Part shown: piece by piece, positions 11,257 to 20,571 of the stretch
Layout of the letters: each line of letters begins with the position of its first letter
Numbering within the stretch: the first letter of the stretch is position 1
NCBI GenBank assembly: GCA_037893245.1
Contig: JBAIAA010000451.1
Span: 310,001-374,000, forward strand
Length of the DNA: 64,000 nucleotides
DNA from: Crossaster papposus
Taxonomy: Eukaryota; Echinodermata; Asteroidea; Velatida; Solasteridae
Reading direction: 5' to 3'
Made by a program: the position numbers and the translations under genes
The notes under the pieces: generated by a model
The model's input: the letters and a program-made list of their open reading frames with translations, nothing else
What the model was told of the DNA's origin: nothing
Databases searched by the model: none

Positions 11257-11787
11257 GATGTGTAATGCAATGTAAACGACAAACCCTAAAGAAACGAGCG
11301 TATAAGTATAAAGATAAAACACTAGAACAAGTAAACCATTCCTCGATAAGTAAACTAACATTAACCTCTTTCGACATCCTACAGATATTGAAGCCTAGTT
11401 ATACCGAGTTGTTACCTTTGTTAACAGAACCATTAGGTATGCAATGCATGCTTATATAAATCAATATTGAAGTATCTATAAATCCATGATTGTGGGTATA
11501 GGCTACTACGTTCATTGTCGTTTAGTTTTCAGGCCAAGACTGCAACGGACATTATTTTACACCAGAGGGAGACGAAATAGAACAGCGCCCTCTCTAGTTA
11601 CATTCGGCGTATTATTGTGGCGCATTTCAGATTTCATGTCTAATGTATTTGTATATAGCGATAAAATGATTTCTACGCTGATGAAGGAGAACACAAAAAG
11701 CCTTCTTGACGGTTAAAATTGCTATATTGCTTAGTGTGTGTCGCTAGTATTCTAAATTCGTAATTCAACAATGTGATGGTTGGATAA

Positions 11788-12179
11788 AGGGATCGTATAC
11801 GTTTGGTAATTGGAACCCAATGTTTGTCTCGATCCTATATAGTTATAGATATATACCATAAAACTAACCTGTGAAACTTTCATTTCAAAAGGTGGTAGCG
11901 ATTTTGAGATATTGCCGAAAATCTGGAGCGGTTATGTCCACGCAGAAATAATAATCTGCATTGGAATACACAGTCTGAAAAACGTCACTGCAGTAACGCT
12001 TTTCAGATTCAAATTTTTTGGGATATACAAAAGTGATATAGTTTTCCATAACCGCAGTACTTCGAAGCGACAAGTTTATAAAAATGCATTATACTATCTA
12101 AAGCTGCTGTACCTCTTACCAAGTAGGTTTTATTGCCATTAATGTTTGGAGTAATTACCAAACGTATACGATCCCTTTA
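11788..12179 (+). mobile_element. GATCGTATACG MITE, unit 1
   Basis: About 390 bp with long inverted ends: gggatcgtatacgtttggta at left, taccaaacgtatacgatccc at right, and paired interior blocks. The right end abuts TTTAA. Full relatives lie at 22,412, 30,075, 40,820, 49,143 and 63,667. Confidence 0.9.
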
Positions 12180-12394
12180 AGACTGTCATGTGAAAGGTGG
12201 AATATACCTTTTGCATCTATCCAAAAAGTAACCAACCAAAATACTGTTGAAAAGCTTACTTGTTGTAAAGATATTAATGATATTGATTCTAAACTCCCTG
12301 TAAAATTATTCCGTCTGGCATGTTGTCATTTTAAAGAAAATTATCAAAGAATGTCAATTCCAAATGTGCGTCTCGGAGACGTACATTTAAACAT

Positions 12395-12520
12395 TTCCGC
12401 AAATAGTGCGCACGAGTGTTCGAACGACGCGCGGTGCACGCGTTGGCGCTACTATTGGTCAGTTCAGTGCGTGACACGCGAGTCGCTGCAGTCCGCTGGC
12501 TGATGAGGACGCGCCCTGAA
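12395..12520. promoter_or_regulatory. CpG-rich patch with inverted CCAAT box, unit 1
   Basis: A short CpG cluster with ctattggtcag, conserved in units 2-4 (about 23,135, 30,800 and 41,545). It could be a promoter, but no downstream gene is apparent. Confidence 0.25.
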
Positions 12521-13946
12521 GGCAAATTGTGGTCGCAATTCAAATTGTGACCCGGCAAATTTTGAATTGAAATCGAACTCTTAGAATATTTTTTTCTCTT
12601 AGAATATGCATCATTCACAGAGCTAGAACTGTACAAGGTTAGTTGGCAAACACATTTCTCTATAATTTGAGCATCTTTTCTGCTTCAAACTGTACAAATG
12701 CACAACTGACAAATTAATGGTCCATTGTCCCTTTAATATATACACAGGTGCCATACGTAGTTAATTATGTCAGCTGTAGCTCACTGGACGCAGCATACTC
12801 AAGCACACCAAGTAAGACAACTTCTGTGGATTTCATTTGTTGTTTCGAAGTAACCATTTTTTTTCAATCACAAATTGTAAAGAACGCCCTCTGTTGGAAA
12901 TATACCGCACGTTTGCAGAATAATGTTCATAGTCTGACCCAGATTCAGTTCGTTGCCCCACATGTTTAGGCCTAGACGATGTTTTTTGTTCGAGAAAAAA
13001 CCTGTAGTTTATATAGCGACCTTGCCGGTTCCAGCCGTTATTTTGATAACACTCTAACGGACAGGTCGTGCATACTTTTTCACCGAATCGGGGTAAAATT
13101 GTAAACACGTTGGCAGTGGCACGCGCATCAAGGCCTTTTACGAGCAAATACCAAAACTCCATCGAGTATAACGCTTCAAATACGCTGCTTAAATACTATA
13201 GACTTGTGCTGGCCGGTATGTTATTTAAATGAAGTAAGAACTAAGATAAGTAGTACGAAAAGTAAGATAAGAAAAAGTGTAGTGGCACTTTTCTAACGAG
13301 GCTTTTCTGTTAATTTAGATAAACGGCGAGAGTTTCTATTGTGAATACTAGTTTAAAGGAAACATGTAATAAGGATTTTTGTTGCTTAAATCAATAAAGT
13401 ATAATGTTGACAACAACATTATGTGTGTAGTTGTGTTAATTTTCTGTGATAAATCGGGGAAAATAATATTTGAAAAATGTGGTTAAACCACTCCGCCCCT
13501 CGAAGGGAAGCCTCATTAACATAAAACCTCGCGAGGGGTATGACGAAAATGGAGGCAGAGACTCGACGCGCTGCTATACCCGGCCTATCGTATACTGACT
13601 GCGCGCATTGCAACAAGTGTCCGTCTTTACATGTCTTTTCATTCTGAATCAGGGTAAAAATACAACAGTTTTCGGTCATGCCGACTAGGTATGTAGCTGC
13701 TAATACACATACACATTTAATACACATAAATATATTAAATTAAAACAACAAATGCGTAATGAAAATGTTAGACTGCATGTTTCCTTTAATGGAATCCATA
13801 GCCTAAAGAAGTAACTTACGTCACTTTAGCGATTTGGTTTATTGTGAGCTATCGTAACAATTACAAAACCCCATCTTATGCACGGCCAGTCGACCTATTG
13901 CTGACGAGTAATTTATTAATTAGATATTGGACAAGCTACACTTTGG

Positions 13947-14215
13947 AATGCGCCGTATTCCTGGTCGCATGAGGGCGCTATAAGACGCCATTTCCCGGGT
14001 ACCCAACACAGGTAAAATCACGTTTAATGAAGTAGTTTAGTAACTTTACGTTTATCTAAAAATGGAATATTGAAAAATGTAAATTTTTGGAGCTGTAAGA
14101 ATATGTAAACTGACGTGAATTATCTTCTAATCACTTTTATTTATACCCCCAATACCGTTAGCACAGCGCACTCAACGTTCAAAAATATGGCTTATTGTAA
14201 TATAACAGTGGAAGA
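13947..14215 (+). mobile_element. GCCGTATTCC MITE, unit 1
   Basis: Left end gcgccgtattcctggtcgca with gagggcgct, right end gcacagcgcactcaacgttc. Repeats in unit 3 at about 32,343-32,611 and, reversed and interrupted, at 46,785-47,370. Confidence 0.75.
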
Positions 14216-14277
14216 TTAGACGTAGTCGGGCATACTTTCTGATCTTTTGAACCCTTTTGAAGCATGTTAACCTGGTA

Positions 14278-14759
14278 TCATACTATAATTCGAGCAATAC
14301 TATAATTCGAGCAACGTTTGTCTGTCTGTCTGTCTGTCTGTTTGTTTCGCTACTCCTCCCAAGTCCTTGGTCCGATCTCGCCCAAACTTGGTGGGTGGAT
14401 GTAAGTTGACCCCAGAATTGCCCTTGAGGGGTTCATTTTTGGAAAGGTCAAGGTCACTGGGGTCAAAGGTCAAATGTTCGTTTTTCGCTACTCCTCCCAA
14501 GTCCTTGGTCCGATCTCGCCCAAACTTACGGGTACGGGTACGTAAGTTGACCCCAGAATTGCCCTTGAGGGGTTCATTTTTGGAAAGGTCAAGGTCACTG
14601 GGGTCAAAGGTCAAATGTTCGTTTTTCGCTACTCCTCCCAAGTCCTTGGTCCGATCTCGCCCAAACTTACGGGTACGGGTACGTAAGTTGACCCCAGAAT
14701 TGCCCTTGAGGGGTTCATTTTTGGAAAGGTCAAGGTCACCCACGGGTACTTTTGACTAG
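14278..14759 (+). mobile_element. Helitron-like non-autonomous element, unit 1
   Basis: Begins TC and ends CTAG (CTRR), sits exactly between A and T with no target duplication, and has a small ACCC-AC-GGGT hairpin 12 bases before its end. Inside: two direct copies of atactataattcgagcaa, a GTCT microsatellite and 2.8 copies of a 138-141-bp repeat. Units 2 and 4 show the intact empty site ggta|taaagc (25,156/25,157). All four signs match Helitron (HINE) biology. Confidence 0.85.
14348..14745. repeat. 138-141-bp tandem repeat, 2.8 copies
   Basis: Copies start at 14,348, 14,486 and 14,627. Each full copy contains aaggtcaaggtca and gggtcaaaggtca, direct repeats of nuclear-receptor half-sites. It leaves open frames on both strands that are not genes. 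Confidence 0.93.
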
Positions 14760-14875
14760 TAAAGCAAATACTAATAATGAAGATTTGGGAACATCTACAA
14801 ATATAGATCACTGTTATATAGTGGCATAGCTATACGGGGACGCACGTGTCCCATCCTCTTTCCCATCGAAGCCCA

Positions 14876-15219
14876 TTTTTTCCCAAACGACATCGCCATA
14901 AAACTGTTTTTTAGTGAATCTGATTGGTTGTTTAACATATACGTCATCCATTCATCCATGTGTCGCATTGCATGACGTGTACTAGGGTAACAAAAGCCCA
15001 GAGTCCTAGGGTCAAAAAGGGCTAGGGTTAGGGTTAGGGTTAGGGTTAGGGTCAATAAGTTGAGAGTCCTAGGGTCAATAAGTTGAGAATCCTAGGGTCA
15101 ATAAGTTGAGAATCCTAGGGTCAATAAATTGAGAGTACAATTTACTACCATGACGTAACAGATAGCCAATCAGATGCGCTAAAAACCAGTTCTATGGCGA
15201 TGTCGTTTGGTGAAAAAAA
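14876..15219. mobile_element. Foldback MITE with telomere-like core, unit 1
   Basis: Inverted ends cccaaacgacatcgccat and atggcgatgtcgtttgg, with further pairing (atctgattgg/ccaatcagat). The core holds four TTAGGG repeats and about four copies of a 22-bp unit (cctagggtcaataagttgag). Absent from units 2 and 4, present in unit 3 at 33,272-33,615. Confidence 0.85.
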
Positions 15220-15339
15220 TTCGCCCCCCGGTGCTCCCTCCTCATTTGAACCCTTGAATTGCACGCAAACAATTATAATTGCCTTCAGTGAACTATTGCA
15301 AAAATTGGTGCGCACTATACTTGTATATTGGTTCGGGTT

Positions 15340-15510
15340 TGTGACTTATGATCACAAGGTTAGCGGTTCGAATGTATTTCAAAGGTCAAAAGTTCGAAGG
15401 TCATTATGTTGTGTCCTTAGGCAAGCCACTTCACCTCTTGCCTCTCTGTCCCGTCAAGTGGGAATAGAGATATTCCCAGTTGTTTCACGATAGGAAACCG
15501 TAGTTAAACA
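15340..15510 (+). mobile_element. SINE-like segment, unit 1
   Basis: Contains aaggttagcggttcgaat (B-box-like), tgtgtccttaggcaagccac and cctctctgtcccgtcaagtg. Repeats in units 2, 3 and 4. Probably a tRNA-derived SINE fragment. Confidence 0.6.
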
Positions 15511-15739
15511 CAGTTTAACCCTATAGTCGAGCCGCTGGTGAATATTCTGTATTCTTCGTAGGTTAATACAATCGTGGACAAATCTTCATTTTTTTTTTCC
15601 TTATTAAAATTGTCATTTTTGTTCGCCAACCGTGACCTACATGCTCGAGGTTTTTCAGACCCCAAAGCTGAGTACATCGACCCCGGTGGAAAAAAACAAA
15701 AAAAGTCTAGAGTGAAAGAATAAAATGTGGCCGCCGTAG

Positions 15740-15790
15740 ATATTATCCCTGACTCGGCCTAATCTAGCGAGCGCAGCGCGCCCGGCTTAG
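15740..15790. repeat. Palindromic GC-rich segment near unit junction
   Basis: ctcggcctaatc...gcttagccgag forms a hairpin around gcgagcgcagcgcgcc. Present about 60 bases before every unit end (25,840; 34,148; 44,355). Confidence 0.7.
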
Positions 15791-15820
15791 CCGAGGAAAG
15801 TCTTCCGGGAGGTGTTAACA

Positions 15821-15837
15821 GGTAGGTAGGTAGGTAA
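15821..15837. repeat. GGTA microsatellite at unit junction
   Basis: Four GGTA copies join units 1 and 2. The same tract joins units 2/3 (25,910) and 3/4 (34,217). It may have helped misalignment. Confidence 0.85.
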
Positions 15838-16302
15838 ACTATGTAAAAAAACAACTTGTATTTGTTTATATGCACTAATTATGTATGTGTGTACTTCACC
15901 TATATGAATGAGATTTTAACTACCAAAAATGTTGTAAGAGATTTTACCATAATTTGCAAGATTTGAAAACGGATGCACCTCCGACTTGCATAATTTCAAT
16001 GAAAACTAGAACTACGTCTGTTCAAGGAACAGAACATAGGGCTTTTTCGCTTTCGCATTTTTTTAGAGTATTTAAAAAAAAAAACACCCGAATTTAAGTT
16101 AATTTAAACAGATTAAAATAAATTCAAACTGATTAAAACGATGACGTCACACGTTTCTGAACTTTTTGTGCAACTATCTATCACCTAACAACACAAAATG
16201 AGGTGTTATGTTAACACGATCCTTTGCTGAGATATGCCTTCAACGTCTAAAAACGTAATAATTCAAACATAATCGTAATATGACGTAACATTTGTCAACA
16301 TG

Positions 16303-16316
16303 ACGCTAGAGGGCGC
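16303..16316 (+). promoter_or_regulatory. CTCF-like motif 1 (one mismatch) in unit 2 insertion
   Basis: ACGCTAGAGGGCGC, like the other two but with A at the first position. Confidence 0.25.
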
Positions 16317-16887
16317 TTTAACATGTTATGAAGTCACTGTTAACTTTGTTGTTACTTACAACCTAGCCAGCGCCTAACATCGTTGAAAGTAAGTTAGCAT
16401 CGTTTTCCACTTTTAAATTATAAGGCACTTCCGGTTTGGACCAGAATGAAGTGTCGGGTCTTTTTGCATGTAATACAAATTATGAAGACCATGGATTAAT
16501 CTAGCAATTTCTTTAAAAATCTAAATCAGATCTCTTACAGTTGATTTTATATTGATTTTCAAAGATTAAATTTAGAAATATTTGGTTGCTTGTAATCTGA
16601 CACTTGATGACGTCATTGTGACGTAATTAACAGAAACTCGAGATCAGTCTTAACTTTGCTATTTGAAGCAAAAATCTGGATTATATCTATAGCGGTTGAT
16701 TTTTAAGCGACTTTTTAAAGTTTAAAGGATTTTTTAATGTAACTTCCGGTTTGGTGACGTCATAAATATTTCTCTTTCCCAATATGGTCTAAGCATGAAG
16801 CTGATTATATACACCGGTTATAAAGTTATTTCAGCAAACTTCGCAACACACATCAACAGATTAATCATTTTAACCATGTTCAACCTG

Positions 16888-16901
16888 CCGCTAGAGGGCG
16901 C
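16888..16901 (+). promoter_or_regulatory. CTCF-like motif 2 in unit 2 insertion
   Basis: CCGCTAGAGGGCGC fits the consensus CCNSYAGRKGGCRS at every position. Followed by ataacatgttatgacgtc. Confidence 0.4.
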
Positions 16902-17919
16902 TATAACATGTTATGACGTCGCCGGAATTGTTTTGAATAGTTTATTCTAGCCAGACAATAACATCGTTAAAATTAAGTTCATATCATTTTTCACTTTCAA
17001 ATTATAAGGCACTTCCGGTTTTGACCGGAAGGAAGGGTCACGTGATTTCACGCACCTGAGATAAAATGAAGATCCTGGATTATTCTATTAAATAAAAATT
17101 CAAGTTTCGGTCTTTTGCGGTTGATGTTTTATTGATTTTCAAAGATTAAATCAATTCCACCTTTAAGATAAGGTCACGTGGGCCTGATGACGTCTTCCTC
17201 GTGGTGTCTGTCGGCGAGACTGGAGTTCACTATTGGGTCTTCACCTGGGTCAAGTTTATGGAAATGCGACTTTGTTTTTCCGTTAAAAGTGCTTTGAATT
17301 GTGCAAGCAACGTTTACAAAGTCTACGGGGTTGGATTCTGCGTAGCCGAAAGCGTGCTTACCTACCTGTCGTACGCGGCGCCCTTCCCCATGGGCAACTT
17401 GATGACGTCATCCTGTTTCACAGGTTGGCTGCTAGTGTCCTCTTAGGTGAGCGTACATGTGCTTGCACGAACGATGTCAGTGGTGATACATTCGCTCAAT
17501 ACATAATGCACTATCGGTGTATACGTACATGTACTAGCATGTATATTATACGTGTGGCATGCACGCGTAAGGGGTCAATGCTTTTTGCACCTAGGCCAAA
17601 ACGATTACATTTCAAGGGTGCCGCAGGGTATGTTCAAGTTCGTTTTTTGCCCCAAAACACAGGGAAGTTCGAGAACTACTTCTACATTAACCTTTAGAGC
17701 AAAAATCAAGATTGTATCTGTCAGGTTTAATTTTTTAGGAATTTTCAAAGGAAAAGGAGTCTTTTCATTCTAACTTCCGGTCTGGTGACGTCATAATTTG
17801 TTCTTCCCGTCAACTTGTTCCTAGCATGAAGCTGATTAAATACACCTGTTATAAAGTGATTTCAGCAAACTTCGCCACACACATCAACAGATTATTCATT
17901 TTAACAATTTTTCAAACTG

Positions 17920-17933
17920 CCGCTAGAGGGCGC
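17920..17933 (+). promoter_or_regulatory. CTCF-like motif 3 in unit 2 insertion
   Basis: Identical 14-mer and same orientation as motif 2, in the second internal module. Confidence 0.4.
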
Positions 17934-18734
17934 TATAACATGTTATGACGTCACCAATATTTTTTTTGAAAAATAAATTGTAGCCAGACACTAACATCGT
18001 TGAAAGTAAGTTCATATCATTTTTTACTTTCAAATTATGAGGCACTTCCGGTTTAGACCGGAAAGAAGGGTCACGTGATTTCACGCACACGAGATAAAAT
18101 TAAGATCCTGGATTATTCTATCTATTGCCACAAAAATTAAGTTTCGGTCTTTTGCGGTTGATTTGTTATTGATTTTCAAAGATTAAATCAAGTACACCTT
18201 TAAGATGACGTCACGTGACCCCTGATGACGTCACCATTACGTTTTTCGGCGAGACACGAGTTCACTATAGGGGGTTCACCTGGGTTAAGTTTTATGGAAA
18301 TACGACTTTGTTTTCTATTAAAAGTGACTGGCAGAAAAAACGTGTACAAAGTCTATGGAGTTTAGGTTACTAAAAGAAAAAAAGAAGAAAAAAAAAAATC
18401 AGAACAAAAACAAAGGCTTTTTCGCAAAATTTGCGAAAAAGCCAACAAGTCGCACTAATTATTTGTTTACGTTGAGATATTGTGTACATCTTTTAAGCCC
18501 TTCATAGTTCGGCTTCAATATTTTCAGAATCAGAAATAGCACCCTAACTTTACTTGAATACGACTCTAACTTAAATTCACCTAAACTAAGACTCGCATTA
18601 TAAATAGGGCCGAATAGGCCACACAGCATTTTCTGTTTGTGTATTGTGTAGGCACAGTGAATGTAACGCTCGTATACTTTACCCCCCCCCCCCCCCCCCC
18701 CCCGGAAACCGTGTTCTATTTGACCCAACCCTTT

Positions 18735-18945
18735 TGTAAGTCAAAATGACACTTTTCTGGGTCCAAATGACCGTTATCTGTGTCCGAATGACACCTTTCT
18801 TGTCCAAATGACAGATTTTCGGGTCCAAATGACACATTTGAGTCGGAGCAATGTTATTTATGATTGACCATGAAAAGTGTCATATTGACCAAGAAAAGTG
18901 TCATATTGATTTAGGAAAGTGTCATATTGATTCAGGAAAGTTTCA
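18735..18945. repeat. Contracted minisatellite locus, unit 2
   Basis: Inverted degenerate copies (ccaaatgacac...) followed by three or four copies of gtgtcatattga. Counterpart of the 20-copy array in unit 1. Units 3 and 4 match (26,380-26,585 and 37,125-37,330). Confidence 0.85.
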
Positions 18946-19409
18946 TGCTAAACGTAACCCGCATTCTAGTCGAGTCTGACCTGGGTGTTTTGTTTAGCAG
19001 CTCGACGTTTCAACCAGTGTATAATTTAATTAATCACATAAAGGTTTCTTGACAGAAATATTTCTAAATCGATTTCCTTTGTTTCACTTCTAAATACTAC
19101 ACATGCATGAGTACGAGTGCATCACTGAGCCAGATTTATTATTAAAGAGTGACTACACCAGGTAATTTGGAGGAGTGGTTTATTTTATGACACAACAGTT
19201 TGTTATAAACTAATACCTGATTTTGTTACGTGATTTTGGCACTGCTTACCTGTACTGGAAAAAGCTTCCTTTTCTATTTTTTGTTTATTTGTTGTTGCCT
19301 TCGCAATTAACCCGTGAAAATGGATTCATGAAATAGTAGACAATAGACCATCTCAAAGGTCACATTGGATCCGTTCAAGCTAAATATAACCGAAATGCTT
19401 GACAAAGAT

Positions 19410-19614
19410 TAGTCTTGTTTGCAAGACGATCTTCGCGATGCGGGGCGCCCTCCAACGTATGCCGTAGACCACGCGCGCAATGACCTTCGCTAAGACGTAA
19501 CTTCGGTTATCCAAGGTCATTGTGTGGATGGTACGGCGTACGTTAGAGGACGCCCGCATCGGCGGCCTACGCGCGCTGCATACCGCGATTAAGATCGTCT
19601 TGCAAACAAGACTA
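19410..19614. mobile_element. 205-bp Mutator-like foldback MITE, unit 2
   Basis: Ends TAGTCTTGTTTGCAAGACGA and its complement, full-length imperfect hairpin, GC-rich interior. Flanked by GACAAAGAT on both sides (19,401-19,409 and 19,615-19,623), a 9-bp target duplication. Unit 1 has one GACAAAGAT at 9,267-9,275 with no element. A 9-bp duplication is typical of MULEs. A 79-codon minus frame inside it is spurious. Confidence 0.93.
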
Positions 19615-19965
19615 GACAAAGATACAAAGTCCAGTGTTTAATAAAACCAATCTATTTAGGAAAATGTTTATGTCTAGTTTACATTGAGATGCAAACATTG
19701 AGCCTGTCTGGTACCATCACATGCTGAATCAAGTGACTTCGTGGGCACAGTTATTGGTTACAACTATCAGGCTAATGCGGGTATCAACAACTTGTGGTCT
19801 TGGTGAGTATGCAGCACGGGTATTTGTTATTCCGAGTAGATAAATAGTTAATGGCAATATCTGAATCACGGCTTCCAAAAAAATAAGCCTATGTATTGAT
19901 GACGTCACACTTTGTTCACAAAGTCATGTACGCGTTTGTGTGGGACTACGAAACCGTCGTAATGA

Positions 19966-20173
19966 ACTTGCTTAGCACAAACAAGTCTTGGTCATTAAAA
20001 ACAGGTTAACAGCCACAATTCTATGTGTTTTTCATGCTAAGCAAACAACCAGCTGATTATCAATCAAACATTAAAGATCGCGTGAACATTTGGTCTGTTA
20101 CCTTTTTTTGCCAAGGACAAATTTTCATGCTAAGCATATTTTTGTGCTTAGCAGCTCTGTGAAATTGGCCCCA
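19966..20173. mobile_element. GCTTAGCA MITE, unit 2
   Basis: Starts aacttgcttagcacaaacaa and ends gcttagcagctctgtgaaat plus tggcccc, with internal catgctaagca on both arms. Absent at the matching place in unit 1. It resembles a MITE common in echinoderm genomes (from memory). Confidence 0.8.
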
Positions 20174-20495
20174 GTATAGAGGCTTATTGCATGCTTACCT
20201 CTGAAGTACAGACGCACCAATGATTTGTATGCCTAAATAAACACAATTTGTTAGTGTCTGTCGTCCAAGAAGTTTGCGGGTCGATTGTTGTATAAGGAAT
20301 GCTGTGGCCTCGTGGTTATCTAGCTTTGAATTTGTAATTTGTAGAACCGCGCCTGGCCGCTGCAATCAGTCGTTTCCAACCAAATACATTTTATAAAACA
20401 ATACAATGACATTTTATAGAATTCTATTTTAAATTCATATAAGTTCATGCAGGTTATTTGCCTTGCAGCATATTAATCAGTTTAAGATCCCGTTG

Positions 20496-20510
20496 GCATT
20501 TTACCTTCAG
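20496..20510 (+). promoter_or_regulatory. Predicted 3' splice acceptor upstream of TRIM copy 2
   Basis: The sequence cattttaccttcag ends in AG at 20,509-20,510, 61 bases before the ATG, at the same place as in copy 1. The pyrimidine tract differs from copy 1 but the AG and the downstream bases are kept. Confidence 0.5.
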
Positions 20511-20571
20511 ATTGTTGGCACTGCCGGCAATGACGGACTATGCTGTAATTTTTTGAGTTTTTGGTCCGTTC

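Larger units (their letters stand above)
7590..15821 (+). repeat. Segmental duplication unit 1 (diverged head, type-A tail)
   Basis: The first of four tandem units. Homology starts near 7,590 (aattgtatttgtttatgcac) and ends at the gtgttaacag that also closes units 2, 3 and 4. Order: 21-bp minisatellite, SINE, TRIM copy 1, GATCG MITE, CpG-rich patch, GCCGTATTCC MITE, Helitron-like element, telomere-core MITE. The head is clearly diverged from the other units. The tail from about 12,750 on is almost identical to unit 3 at an offset of 18,396. It lacks the 2.4-kb insertion, the 205-bp MITE and the Penelope-like fragment. Confidence 0.93.
16007..18443. mobile_element. 2,437-bp unclassified insertion, unit 2
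   Basis: Absent from units 1 and 3, whose sequence (gaaaacaagtcgcac) is the empty site. It is flanked by AAC on both sides, a possible 3-bp target duplication. GGCTTTTTCGC lies 33 bases inside the left end, and its complement forms the right end, which itself folds (18,415-18,443). The interior has two modules about 1,030 bp apart (16,745-17,300 and 17,770-18,330) plus a partial third, ten GACGTC palindromes and three CTCF-like motifs. No coding frame is convincing, so it is a non-autonomous DNA element of unknown superfamily. Confidence 0.85.

Noticed and set aside
10495-11361. Minus-strand open frames of 288-295 codons over each TRIM gene (also at 20,737, 28,401 and 39,146)
   Set aside because: They mirror the GC-rich TRIM coding frame, have no domain and vary freely, so they are antisense shadows.
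12331-12636. 101-codon minus frame conserved in all four units
   Set aside because: Conservation follows from recent duplication. No domain, and the frame crosses a CpG-rich non-coding patch.
14300-14759. Open frames of 130-147 codons on both strands (also 32,696-33,155)
   Set aside because: They arise from the 138-141-bp tandem repeats of the Helitron-like element.
14795-15055. 86-codon frame with LTLTLT repeats
   Set aside because: Derived from the TTAGGG core of the foldback MITE.
17201-17697. 81- and 132-codon frames in the 2.4-kb insertion
   Set aside because: Overlapping frames with no domain. The matching part of the second internal module is not open.
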